A stretch of 54,174 nucleotides of DNA, taken from IMG/VR virus record IMGVR_UViG_3300031566_000047, positions 1 to 54,174 of that record; one strand, given 5' to 3'. This DNA comes from a virus. Positions 1-6,785 of the stretch are shown piece by piece. The notes under the pieces are model-generated. The model was not told where the DNA came from. It was given only the letters and a program-made list of their open reading frames with translations, and searched no databases. The position numbers were made by a program, and so were the translations under genes. The first letter of the stretch is position 1. Each line of letters opens with the position of its first letter.

Positions 1-212
1 TCCGGCACGAACACCTCGCCCTTCTCGTCCGCGCAGCCGAGGGCGCGGAGAATGGCATCGACCTGGACGCAGGCCATGTTCAGCGTGAATTCATTCGTGG
101 GGTAGGAGTCTGGACCATTCTGCCTCATCTGTTCTTGACACATGGGCTTGATTGCATCTAGGGCTAGCCTCGCCAGCGCCTCCACCTGCTTGTCCGTCGT
201 CTGCTCAGTCAT
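1..212 (-). CDS. Hypothetical protein, 3' end outside window (paralogue of 863-1201)
   Basis: The gene starts with ATG at 212 and runs off the left edge, so only the first 70 residues are seen. It starts MTEQTT and reaches GEVFVP, as does the complete gene at 863-1201, which starts MTEQTT and contains an LGC..GEVFVPD segment. The two are therefore paralogues from a duplication. Its start overlaps the end of the upstream gene by 8 bases. The function is unknown, and no domain is recognised. Confidence 0.7.
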   Translation of the reverse strand, partial: MTEQTTDKQVEALARLALDAIKPMCQEQMRQNGPDSYPTNEFTLNMACVQVDAILRALGCADEKGEVFVP

Positions 213-873
213 CGCTCTTCACCTCCATCTGCCGACTGATTTCCTGAACAACCCGCTCGTGCATATCGTTCGCGGCGAGGTCAGACTCCTGGGTTATGGG
301 TCCCTCTAGCGACCACGGACTCTCGAAACTCACCTCGCGCTCAATGTTGGCCTCCCAGTAGGGCTTCTCATAGACCGCATGGAACGCCATCGTTTCGTAG
401 AAGCGTTCCAGCCCGATCTCTTCTATCTCGCCATCATCCTTGAGCCTCATGTCCCCGACCGTCGATACAACTATCCGCTTCCGCCCGCACTGGAGCAGGG
501 TGTTCCGGCGGAAGGCACAGCGACCAACGCATATGAAGTGGGCCGCCCAACCCCGTTCGGTGCGCTTGACTTTGCTCATCGCTTCGCCTCCATCGCCTCC
601 CTTCGCTCCCGCGCTCGCAAGCCTAAGTAGCATTAGCACCTGCGCCAACTCCTCGCGGGTGTGTTGGTGACCGGCTAGCCACAACTCCCGCGGCGCGAGG
701 TGTCCTGGCGCTTCCCCATCATCGCCAACCCACTCGCTTCCACAGAAGCCTGTCCTCATCGCATCCACTACCTGCGGGCCATCGTATGGCCGCCAACAGA
801 GAGCGATAGCACCCCCGGGCAGGTTCTCGCAGCAGGGACAGTCTCGACAGGTGACGACCTCCTTAGCCATCAT
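205..873 (-). CDS. Conserved phage protein, two-part (Cys-rich N-terminus plus SKVKRTERGW domain)
   Basis: 222 residues. The N-terminal third is cysteine-rich (CRDCPCCENLPG at 9-20), suggesting metal binding. From residue 99 the segment SKVKRTERGWAAHFICVGRC continues into VVSTVGDM. I recall this segment as a stand-alone small protein of unknown function in many tailed phages. An internal ATG at 582 has a good ribosome site (GGAGGC twice upstream), so the second part may also be made alone, or the two may be an in-frame fusion. No enzymatic function is assigned. Confidence 0.7.
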   Translation of the reverse strand: MMAKEVVTCRDCPCCENLPGGAIALCWRPYDGPQVVDAMRTGFCGSEWVGDDGEAPGHLAPRELWLAGHQHTREELAQVLMLLRLASAGAKGGDGGEAMSKVKRTERGWAAHFICVGRCAFRRNTLLQCGRKRIVVSTVGDMRLKDDGEIEEIGLERFYETMAFHAVYEKPYWEANIEREVSFESPWSLEGPITQESDLAANDMHERVVQEISRQMEVKSDD

Positions 874-1201
874 CGCCTCCTGTGAGGGCGCGCCGGATTT
901 CCCTCACTGCTTCTCGAATGAAACGTTCATACATCACGTCATAGGTCTTGGTCGCTCCCCCGTCTATCTCGTGCAGGATGCGGAGCGCCCTCGCCACGTC
1001 CGGCACGAACACCTCGCCGTCGCGCTCGCAGCCGAGGTGACGGAGGAACGCTTTCGCCTGTCTGGCCGCGATCAATCTCCGGTGGGATTCCCGGCCCTCG
1101 GGTGTCCGCGCTGGTGGACCCGTAGCCACAAACTCGTCAACCTCTCGCAGCAGAATGTCCTCCAACACCTCCAGCTTCTCGACAGTCGTCTGCTCAGTCA
1201 T
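863..1201 (-). CDS. Hypothetical protein (paralogue of the left-edge gene)
   Basis: 112 residues, mostly predicted alpha-helical and charged, without a recognised domain. The beginning (MTEQTT) and the GEVFVPD segment are repeated in the truncated gene at the left edge, so this is one copy of a local duplication. It overlaps its upstream neighbour by 4 bases (ATGA), as expected for translational coupling within the leftward early operon. Confidence 0.7.
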   Translation of the reverse strand: MTEQTTVEKLEVLEDILLREVDEFVATGPPARTPEGRESHRRLIAARQAKAFLRHLGCERDGEVFVPDVARALRILHEIDGGATKTYDVMYERFIREAVREIRRALTGGDDG

Positions 1202-1422
1202 CGCTTCTCCTCCATCGCTTCGATGCGCTCCACGAGGTCGGCGAGGGCGTCGGAACGGGTGCGACCTTTCGCATATTGGGGCGGACTTGCCCCGTCAGCG
1301 TCCCACGCGTCTACAATCCATCCATCCATCCATCCGGTGAGCGTTCCTATCTCTTGCCGCTTCATGCGTCCCAGTCGCCACCCGCACGCCTTCAGCCTCC
1401 GCTTCGCCTCCGCAACGGTCAT
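1198..1422 (-). CDS. Hypothetical small protein with an in-gene ATCC repeat
   Basis: 74 residues. I chose the ATG at 1422 because the previous gene stops at 1424 (one base between). A longer in-frame start at 1542 would overlap that gene almost completely. The middle, TGWMDGWIVDAW, is encoded across five tandem ATCC units (1316-1335). The C-terminal part (TRSDALADLVERIEAMEEK) looks helical. No known family is recognised. Confidence 0.6.
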   Translation of the reverse strand: MTVAEAKRRLKACGWRLGRMKRQEIGTLTGWMDGWIVDAWDADGASPPQYAKGRTRSDALADLVERIEAMEEKR

Positions 1423-1423
1423 G

Positions 1424-1654
1424 TCAGCCACGGTTAGCCCCTTTCGGCAGCAGCACGAGGGGCCGGTGTTCCAGTAGTCGATCCTTACTGTGGGCACACC
1501 ATCCCGTGTCCAGTCGCACCATGTAGTGAGGGGAACCCACAATCTCCGTTACCGTTCCCTTGAGAATGCCTCCATCGAGATTGCGGTCCCCGTGGGGGTT
1601 AATAATCTCCACCTCAACCCAATCGCCGACCGATACGCTATCCAGCCATCCCAT
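1424..1654 (-). CDS. Hypothetical small beta-rich protein
   Basis: 76 residues. The segments VSVGDWVEVEIINP, LKGTVTEIVGSPHYMVRLD and WCAHSKDRL read as short beta strands around a basic, aromatic core, like SH3-type small domains (cf. the plus-strand gene at 51806). That fold resemblance is inference from the pattern. It sits in the early operon one base before the next gene, consistent with coupled translation. Confidence 0.65.
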   Translation of the reverse strand: MGWLDSVSVGDWVEVEIINPHGDRNLDGGILKGTVTEIVGSPHYMVRLDTGWCAHSKDRLLEHRPLVLLPKGANRG

Positions 1655-1680
1655 GTTTCTCCTCCTTCGTCACCGTCTGC

Positions 1681-1989
1681 TTAGCCACTCGCCTTCTCCT
1701 CCTTTCGCATGAGAACGCCCCGATGGTCTGCCATCATCATGGCGAAGTTAGCCGCGTCTACGCACGACTTTAGGAGGTCAGCCTTCTCGCTTTCGTCTCC
1801 TTCCGCATGGTGATCTATCAGTCCAACCTTCCACTGCAATTGGTCCAAGAGGAACTGCCAATCACACTCGCGCCAGTGTATCCACTCCTCGTTGTCGGGG
1901 TCGGCAACGAGCGGGTCCTTTTCCCGCAGCCTCGCCTCCATCAACGCCGCAAACATCGCTACTTCCGGTCGCAACTTGAATTCAGCCAT
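1681..1989 (-). CDS. MazG-like / conserved phage helical protein
   Basis: 102 residues. The ATG at 1989 overlaps the previous stop (TGATG), which decides the start. The order RPEVAMFAALME...WIHWRE...LLDQL...DAANFAMMMAD matches a small helical phage protein that resembles MazG-type nucleotide pyrophosphohydrolases. The usual EAADVANFAMM is here CVDAANFAMMM, so the acidic metal ligands of MazG are partly lost and catalysis is doubtful. Confidence 0.65.
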   Translation of the reverse strand: MAEFKLRPEVAMFAALMEARLREKDPLVADPDNEEWIHWRECDWQFLLDQLQWKVGLIDHHAEGDESEKADLLKSCVDAANFAMMMADHRGVLMRKEEKASG

Positions 1990-2270
1990 CACGACTCCTT
2001 CCTCGCCTTTCGCTTCGCCGCAATCTCCTGCTTCAGATCGTCCGATAGCCCTGGAGTCCGCAACAACACATCAATGATCGACTCCGGTTCGCCGCCGCGC
2101 TGAGGGGCAGGCGTTCGCTTCTCGCGCCGCTCTCGCTGTATCCTCGCGTAGCACTCCCGCCAGTTGTGCCGTCGTCCGCAGTGAACGCACGGGGGGAAGG
2201 AGGGGGCGCGGTGCTGTTCGGTCCGTTCAGGTTCAGGCGACTCTACCCACCAAGGACGCTTGCCGCTCAT
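1989..2270 (-). CDS. Small protein with zinc-knuckle-like motif
   Basis: 93 residues. CVHCGRRHNWREC (C-x2-C-x3-H-x4-C, residues 27-39) resembles a CCHC zinc knuckle with one residue fewer in the middle. The rest is very basic (RIQRERREKR), so nucleic-acid binding is plausible. It is coupled to the replication protein upstream by a 4-base overlap, which fits an accessory role in replication. This is inference only. Confidence 0.65.
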   Translation of the reverse strand: MSGKRPWWVESPEPERTEQHRAPSFPPCVHCGRRHNWRECYARIQRERREKRTPAPQRGGEPESIIDVLLRTPGLSDDLKQEIAAKRKARKES

Positions 2271-3148
2271 CGCTTCGCCCTCCTCGCCAGTAGCGTCTTG
2301 ATACGATTCAGGTGATAGTGACTGACGATGGTCTGCAGCAGGGGGACGCTCTCGCCCCAGGCATCATCCTTGCCCGACACCGCGTAGGCAATGACTGCCC
2401 GCACTTTCTGCCAACCATCCTCGCCCTCTTTTGCGTGCTCCTTGAGTGTCGCCTTGAGTCTAGCCGTGTCAACTATCCCGATTGCCACCTTCTCATCGGT
2501 GAGGGAACGGTATCCGTCCGCGTACGCCTGAAGGCATTCCATCCAACCGGGCGGAGCCTTCGCGACGCCCGTATTTTCGGGTTCGGTTACGGCTACGGGT
2601 ACGGATACGGAGACCCCCGACGGTTTGATATAGGTTTCCGTAGCTATCGCGAACCCTTCGCGAAGGGTTTCCTCGGACACGGGAAAACCGTTGGCGCGAC
2701 AGGCTGAAGCTATGATTTCAACTTCCGTGAGGTCCACGCCCCTGCTGAGGTTGTAGCCTATCACCAGGGAGGCGAGTTCGGGGGGCTTACGGAGGAGGTC
2801 TTTCGCTGAGGCGACGAGCTTGTTGGGGCTGTCGGAGCGGTAGCCGATGTAGTTCTTGACCCACCAGTAGTCCCGGTCAGGGAACCAGGCAAGGCCGCTT
2901 ATGGGTTGGGCGGTGGCTTCCTCGACCATAGTGCGGAATCTCTTCGGGGTTAGCTTCTTGAAGTTGGCGAGGTGGCGCACGGCGTCAATGGGGCACTGGA
3001 AGAGACCGCTTGGGGTTCGCATCGGCCCCATCCATGCCCACTCAAACAGGAGGACGTGGGCGAACTTGCCCGCGAGCATCAGCGACTTGATCCACGCGTC
3101 GCCCCAAAACTTGTTGCACTCAAATTCCTCGTATCCCTCGCCTGCCAT
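2267..3148 (-). CDS. Replisome organiser / DnaD-like replication protein
   Basis: 293 residues. The N-terminal half (FWGDAWIKSL, LFEWAWMGPMRTPSGLF, PKRFRTMVEEA, WWVKNYIGY) has the layout of phage replication-initiation or replisome-organiser proteins: a winged-helix-like region followed by a WxVKNY block. A proline/valine linker (SVSVPVAVTEPENTG) encoded by degenerate 6-base repeats near 2590-2615 precedes a helical C-terminal domain (residues 200-293) of the kind that recruits helicase. It would load the host helicase at the phage origin. Its place beside methyltransferase and recombination genes supports this. The exact family is uncertain. Confidence 0.65.
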   Translation of the reverse strand: MAGEGYEEFECNKFWGDAWIKSLMLAGKFAHVLLFEWAWMGPMRTPSGLFQCPIDAVRHLANFKKLTPKRFRTMVEEATAQPISGLAWFPDRDYWWVKNYIGYRSDSPNKLVASAKDLLRKPPELASLVIGYNLSRGVDLTEVEIIASACRANGFPVSEETLREGFAIATETYIKPSGVSVSVPVAVTEPENTGVAKAPPGWMECLQAYADGYRSLTDEKVAIGIVDTARLKATLKEHAKEGEDGWQKVRAVIAYAVSGKDDAWGESVPLLQTIVSHYHLNRIKTLLARRAKR

Positions 3149-3153
3149 TCTAG

Positions 3154-3210
3154 CTATGTCTCCTGCCGCGATCTCGGAATGTCATGTGTTGGCCCGTCAA
3201 CTGTCGCCAC
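3154..3210 (-). CDS. Possible 18-residue micro-ORF
   Basis: A GTG at 3210 follows a strong ribosome site (GGGAGG, four bases upstream) and opens an 18-codon frame ending at TAG 3154, just upstream of the replication gene start. It fills the only gap between the methyltransferase and the replisome-organiser gene. It could be a leader peptide, or simply the relic of a ribosome site. No conservation can be judged here. Confidence 0.25.
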   Translation of the reverse strand: MATVDGPTHDIPRSRQET

Positions 3211-3228
3211 TCTACCTCCCTCGCCCTG

Positions 3229-3972
3229 TCATCTCGGCGGCGGTCCCACTGCCGTCACTATCCGCCGCCCGATCCACTCCGCGACCTGGGGGACGACGGT
3301 GTTGCCGAGGCATCTAAGTCTGTCCATGAGATATGGTAGCCCATCAACCACTCTTCCCACGCTGGGTTCACTCGCCCAAACCGTTCCTCTCCGATAAGCA
3401 CTTGGGTCCGTAGACGTTGATATGTAGTCGGTATGATCTCCCCACGCCCCCATGCCGCAGCCCACCGGAGAGAACCGCCCTTGTATTCTGTCGCCCCCGG
3501 CGTAAGCCACAATGAACACCCTTTGTCGTGTATGTGGCGCACCCAGGGCGCACGCCGAAAACATTCCCCATTCCGCATCGTACCCGCCCTCGGCCAGGTC
3601 CCCGAGAACTCGTCCGAACCCCAGGGAAAGGAGGCCTGGCACGTTTTCCAGCAGGATGAGTCGGGGTCGTAGATCGCGAAGGCATCGGACGACCTCAGTC
3701 CAGAGTCCCGTTCTCTCGCCTTCGATTCCCGCCCGCTTGCCGGCGACTGATACATCCTGGCAGGGGAACCCGGCACAGATGAGGTCAACGGGTTCGACTC
3801 CCTCCCATTCGACTTCTCGGATGTCTCCGTATCGTGTGACATCAGGCCAGTGCTTCTCCAGTAGCTTGACGGCGTATGAATCGTTCTCTACCTGCCATTT
3901 GCACGTCATGCCGGCTCGTTCGAGTCCGAGGTCCAGCCCTCCGATCCCCGCGAACAGGGAACCAAAGGTCAT
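3229..3972 (-). CDS. C5-cytosine DNA methyltransferase (Dcm-like)
   Basis: 247 residues. It transfers a methyl group from SAM to C5 of cytosine in DNA. Visible motifs: FAGIGG (I, residues 7-12), GFPCQ with catalytic Cys71 (IV), LLENV (VI, 107-111), QRVFIVA (VIII, 150-156), and the C-terminal RLRCLGNTVVPQVAEWIGR block (IX-X). The target-recognition region is short, so the protein is smaller than typical Dcm (over 300 residues). The ATG at 3972 is chosen because it overlaps the previous stop (ATGA); an upstream start at 3990 also exists. Likely role: protecting phage DNA from host restriction. Confidence 0.93.
   Translation of the reverse strand: MTFGSLFAGIGGLDLGLERAGMTCKWQVENDSYAVKLLEKHWPDVTRYGDIREVEWEGVEPVDLICAGFPCQDVSVAGKRAGIEGERTGLWTEVVRCLRDLRPRLILLENVPGLLSLGFGRVLGDLAEGGYDAEWGMFSACALGAPHTRQRVFIVAYAGGDRIQGRFSPVGCGMGAWGDHTDYISTSTDPSAYRRGTVWASEPSVGRVVDGLPYLMDRLRCLGNTVVPQVAEWIGRRIVTAVGPPPR
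3258..3842 (-). other. Open alternate frame nested in the methyltransferase gene
   Basis: A 194-codon frame lies wholly inside the C5-methyltransferase gene in another phase. Its blocks FSGTWPRAGTMRNGE, CSLWLTPGATEYKG and WEEWLMGYHISWTDL resemble sequences I recall from phage database entries annotated as hypothetical. They are the phase-shifted reading of conserved methyltransferase motifs (DLAEGGYDAEW; GRVVDGLPYLMDRL). It is therefore either a conserved shadow frame or a true overprinted gene. It has no clear ribosome site, so I treat it as a shadow unless proven otherwise. Confidence 0.3.
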
Positions 3973-4151
3973 GGCGGCGGTCCTAGCCACTCCGCCGCCT
4001 TGTATTCCGCCGTCTGCTCCATCGCTGTAGCGGTCCTCGCCGCGGCCCGCTCAATTTCGGCGAAGGCGCAGCCGATCCGCACGCAAGCCCACGCCGCTGC
4101 CAGAAGCAGCACCATCACCCCCAGCCAGGTTGTCCACCGGCGGAACCTCAC
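3969..4151 (-). CDS. Small single-span membrane protein
   Basis: 60 residues with one hydrophobic helix (TWLGVMVLLLAAAWACV, about residues 8-24) after a basic N-terminus (MRFRRW), so a cytoplasmic N-terminus is expected. The GTG start overlaps the previous stop as GTGA, and its own stop overlaps the methyltransferase start. The C-terminal part is a short amphipathic helix. Its role is unknown. Confidence 0.65.
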   Translation of the reverse strand: MRFRRWTTWLGVMVLLLAAAWACVRIGCAFAEIERAAARTATAMEQTAEYKAAEWLGPPP

Positions 4152-4372
4152 GGGTTCTTCTCCTTCCGGGCGGCGAGTGCGTCGATGGCAGCCCAGTCAT
4201 CATCATCGAGACTTGAAAGGTCCCTCTCGCCAAGAGCATTCCGCAGCCCCTCCGCCACCGTCTTGAGTTCCGCGAGGGCAGCGAGGGCGGCGTCCTTCTC
4301 TTTGCGCTCCCTAACGTAGCAATCTCGCATATGCTCCCATTGGGCGTGCCATGTTGTTCCGTTTGTGCTCAT
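4148..4372 (-). CDS. Hypothetical small coiled-coil protein
   Basis: 74 residues. ATG 4372 is preceded by GGAGGGAAAGAGG and overlaps the previous stop (ATGA). The longer in-frame start at 4483 would overlap the neighbour and is rejected. After MSTNGTTWHAQWEHMRDCYV comes a helical, charged stretch (RERKEKDAALAALAELK), probably a coiled coil. This is the usual form of small phage early proteins of unknown role. Confidence 0.6.
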   Translation of the reverse strand: MSTNGTTWHAQWEHMRDCYVRERKEKDAALAALAELKTVAEGLRNALGERDLSSLDDDDWAAIDALAARKEKNP

Positions 4373-4965
4373 CCTCTTTCCCTCCATAGCTCCCCTTGCT
4401 GCCCGCCCGCCTTCCGCGCCGCACCGCTCACGCCGACGCGATCCTGCCAGCGCGAGGGGGAGGGGCGGGGGACTGGTGAGCACGATGGCTGCTGCCAGCC
4501 CCCCTGCGGGTCCCCGGCGAGAGGTTCCGGGCTGTTGCTTGGCGTCGTGTGGGACACCCTCTCGGTTCTCCGGCGCATACCCGCCAACGCCGCTTCCGTC
4601 CGCTCCTTCGCCGCCTCCAGTTGTGGGTTCGGTTCTGGCTTCACGGTTCTGTCGTCTGGGTAGTGGGTGAGTCGGTGACGAAACTCCCTGCGCTCCACAA
4701 TCCGCTTGGACTCAATGCGAAATCCTCTTTTCTTTAGTTGTGCCTTCGCTCCATCCCAAGACCAACCCGCCAGCAGGCCGTCCCCCCACTCAACCTTCGC
4801 GGCATTGTATGCTGCGTGAAGTTCTGAGGATGTATGCCACTTGCCGTCGCGCAGGATGCAGTAGAGTCGCCACGGGCCACGATCTGCCTGAAGCCAACGC
4901 GCTCCGTAGTCAGCCTCATCGTAGTCAAAACAGGGGGCGGCGATGGCTCGGGAGACTTGGGTCAT
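4369..4965 (-). CDS. Hypothetical protein with a possible winged-helix segment
   Basis: 198 residues from the ATG at 4965, which overlaps the preceding stop (ATGA). Residues 33-95 (PWRLYCILRDGKWHTSSELHAAY, WDGAKAQLKKRGFRIESKRI, FRHRLTHY) have the pattern of a small winged-helix domain: a helix, a recognition-helix-like GAKAQLKKRGF, and a strand pair ending in Arg/Tyr. Such proteins occur near phage replication genes. The C-terminal 80 residues are low-complexity and proline-rich. The function is not assigned. Confidence 0.6.
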   Translation of the reverse strand: MTQVSRAIAAPCFDYDEADYGARWLQADRGPWRLYCILRDGKWHTSSELHAAYNAAKVEWGDGLLAGWSWDGAKAQLKKRGFRIESKRIVERREFRHRLTHYPDDRTVKPEPNPQLEAAKERTEAALAGMRRRTERVSHTTPSNSPEPLAGDPQGGWQQPSCSPVPRPSPSRWQDRVGVSGAARKAGGQQGELWRERG

Positions 4966-5273
4966 TGAATCTCCGGGATGTCGGCGGGCAAGTCTCCGCA
5001 GGCCGCGTCGAGCCATGTCGCCAAGCCACATAGGTTGTCCGCGTATGTCTGCCGCCGCTGGGGTGCCTTCACTCGCCCGGTAATCGTGATGTCCGCCCTT
5101 GTTCCGATCTGCTCGTGGAGTCGCATGATCTCCCCGTCCTCATTGAGGTAAGCAAGGCCAAGGAGAACGTCTCGGTGCCGCTCCGGGGTCGTGATAATGC
5201 CACCCCGCTTCAGCGAACCTACCAGAATGAGGTCCTCCTGCTGCTTGCCCTTGAGCCTGATTTGGTAGGCCAT
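4962..5273 (-). CDS. Hypothetical early protein
   Basis: 103 residues. ATG 5273 is preceded by GAGGAGGGAGAG and overlaps the stop of the preceding micro-gene (TGATG). A much longer in-frame start at 5609 covers noncoding hairpin sequence and is rejected. MAYQIRLKGKQQEDLILVGS and TRADITITGRVKAP suggest a small beta-rich fold. No family is recognised. Confidence 0.65.
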   Translation of the reverse strand: MAYQIRLKGKQQEDLILVGSLKRGGIITTPERHRDVLLGLAYLNEDGEIMRLHEQIGTRADITITGRVKAPQRRQTYADNLCGLATWLDAACGDLPADIPEIQ

Positions 5274-5416
5274 CACTCTCCCTCCTCGCACGCCGTTGCC
5301 GCCTGGTCGCGCCGCGCTTGTCGCTGCTGGTCGGCTAGGCGCTTCGCCTGCTTCAGTTTCTCCCATGCCGCAAGGCTCTCTGCTTCGAGTCGCTCGACTT
5401 CGCTCTGTTTGGTCAT
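5273..5416 (-). CDS. Small helical protein, 47 residues
   Basis: ATG 5416 follows AAAGGAGAGAGAG and opens 47 codons (MTKQSEVERLEAESLAAWEK, then a charged helix) to a TGA that overlaps the next start. The strong ribosome site, tight coupling and amphipathic helical composition support a real gene despite its size. It could act as a small coiled-coil regulator, but nothing more specific can be said. Confidence 0.6.
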   Translation of the reverse strand: MTKQSEVERLEAESLAAWEKLKQAKRLADQQRQARRDQAATACEEGE

Positions 5417-5438
5417 GCTCTCTCTCTCCTTTCGTTAG

Positions 5439-5499
5439 GGGGCGGCCCCGGCAAGGGTTAATCACTAACATGGCCAAGCCACAATACCGGGACCGCCCC
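5439..5499 (-). promoter_or_regulatory. GC-rich intergenic hairpin, copy 1
   Basis: Arms 5439-5451 and 5487-5499 (13 bases each) pair around a 35-base loop. The single mismatch on the plus strand becomes a U-G pair in the minus-strand transcript, so the structure is complete only in the RNA of the operon. It lies just before the ribosome site of the gene at 5273-5416. No U-tract follows, so it is not a simple terminator. Confidence 0.65.
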
Positions 5500-5508
5500 G
5501 CGAATGTG

Positions 5509-5748
5509 CTAGTCTTCGTCTTCGGGGTCGTCCTTGTGGATGAGTTTCGCGACCTCCGGGTGCAGAATCCAGGTGTCGCCGCTTTCTGGAAACTCAACCA
5601 AACCCTCATCCTCCAGTGCCTTCACGAACTCCGTGATGGTTGCCGAGGAGTCACCAACTCCCCGCTCTGCCACTTCCAGTCTTTCAGACAGAGCGGTGAT
5701 CCTGCCCTGCAACGCCGCCATGTCCTTGCCCATCTGATATCCGTCCAT
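5509..5748 (-). CDS. Hypothetical protein with winged-helix-like C-terminus
   Basis: 79 residues from ATG 5748 (preceded by GAAAGAGAGAGAGCG). An N-terminal coiled coil (MAALQGRITALSERLEVAE) is followed by ATITEFVKALEDEGLVEFP and DTWILHPEVAKLIH, which resemble a small helix-turn-helix or winged-helix unit. It stands between two copies of the same intergenic hairpin. The function is unknown. Confidence 0.6.
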   Translation of the reverse strand: MDGYQMGKDMAALQGRITALSERLEVAERGVGDSSATITEFVKALEDEGLVEFPESGDTWILHPEVAKLIHKDDPEDED

Positions 5749-5767
5749 CGCTCTCTCTCTTTCTCGG

Positions 5768-5823
5768 GGGGCGGCCCCGGCCCGCGGGTTCTCGCCGACA
5801 AGCAGCAAGACCGGGACCGCCCC
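5768..5823 (-). promoter_or_regulatory. GC-rich intergenic hairpin, copy 2
   Basis: Arms 5768-5780 and 5811-5823 are identical in sequence to those of the hairpin at 5439-5499, while the 30-base loop is different. The mismatch again becomes U-G in the minus-strand RNA. It sits right before the ribosome site of the gene at 5509-5748. Identical arms with unrelated loops indicate that the stem is what is kept. Confidence 0.65.
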
Positions 5824-5836
5824 GCAAGTGGACTAC

Positions 5837-6784
5837 TCACTTATCCAGTCCAAGGTCGGTCGGCGTTTCAGCTTCACCATTGCCACCGGCAGATGTTTCG
5901 GCCTCCTCTTCTGCCGGGGCACTTTCGGGGGTAGCCTTGTTCGGTCCCCGCTTCCGCTTGAGCGCGTCCTTAACGCCAGCAATGCCGCCCCGTTCTTCCA
6001 TGGGCGGTTCCTCCGTCTGGAACCACTCAGCCGCGACGCTCATGCCGTCCTTGAGCGAGGTGTATATCTTCTGGAGTCCGACCATCTGCGCCGGGGTCAT
6101 CGCGTCGAGCTTGCGCTGTAGGCGAATCTCGATCTGTTCCTTCGTCACCCCGTATTTCTCAAAGGCGGTGAGCATCTTCTTGATACCGTCGGGGGAGGTA
6201 TCCGCCTTGGCCTTCAGTGTCTCCTCGCACTGAGTGACGGCCTCCTCCACGATGTCACCGGGTATTAGCCCGAGGATGCAGGCCCGTACCCGTCGCGCCC
6301 CCTGATTGGCGGTCATCTCGTAGATGTCTCGGGGGTCTTCGAGCGCGTAGGATGTCTTCCGGGTGTGGCGAACGTGCTTCACCTTGAAGCTCCGCACCTG
6401 CCGCACGTTCCGCTCCAGGTCCCACGCATACGCCTGCATCGTGCTCTCGCCGGGGCGCTGGTCGAGTTCTCGAATCCCAAAGTCCAGGTTGCCCCAGTTC
6501 TGAGCGATAGCCTCAGCGAGGCGGATGCTCGGGCCGGTGATGTTCGTGCCACCGCGGGCGTACGTGTACATCGCCCCTTCCGCCAGTCCTGACCGCTGGC
6601 AGGCAATGAGGATGCGCTCCCTCGCGTCCTTTTCGTCGCGGGGGAACCTCTGCGCCACTAGCATCATCGCCTGTACCTCGGCGATCTCTCGCTGTGATAC
6701 CGCCGCCACGAGGGCGTCCTGCTGTTGCGGGCGGGCGGCGATACGATTCTCGCCTTCGTCGGTGAGCTTCTCTAACTGAGTCAC
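5837..6784 (-). CDS. Single-strand annealing protein-like recombinase
   Basis: 315 residues. The core (AMMLVAQRFPRDEKDARERI, ACQRSGLAEGAMYTYARGG, TNITGPSIRLAEAIAQNWGN, DIYEMTANQGARRVRACILG) is a phage family usually found beside a YqaJ exonuclease, as here with one base between genes. I infer that it anneals single strands made by that exonuclease, as RecT or Red-beta does. The GTG start at 6784 has GGGAGG upstream. The C-terminal 80 residues are low-complexity (EEEAETSAGGNGEAETP), a likely flexible tail. The annealase assignment is family and context based. Confidence 0.7.
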   Translation of the reverse strand: MTQLEKLTDEGENRIAARPQQQDALVAAVSQREIAEVQAMMLVAQRFPRDEKDARERILIACQRSGLAEGAMYTYARGGTNITGPSIRLAEAIAQNWGNLDFGIRELDQRPGESTMQAYAWDLERNVRQVRSFKVKHVRHTRKTSYALEDPRDIYEMTANQGARRVRACILGLIPGDIVEEAVTQCEETLKAKADTSPDGIKKMLTAFEKYGVTKEQIEIRLQRKLDAMTPAQMVGLQKIYTSLKDGMSVAAEWFQTEEPPMEERGGIAGVKDALKRKRGPNKATPESAPAEEEAETSAGGNGEAETPTDLGLDK

Positions 6785-6785
6785 G

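Noticed and set aside
3258-3842. Nested frame as a certain separate gene
   Set aside because: Its best blocks are explained by the conserved methyltransferase in the other phase; kept only as a candidate.
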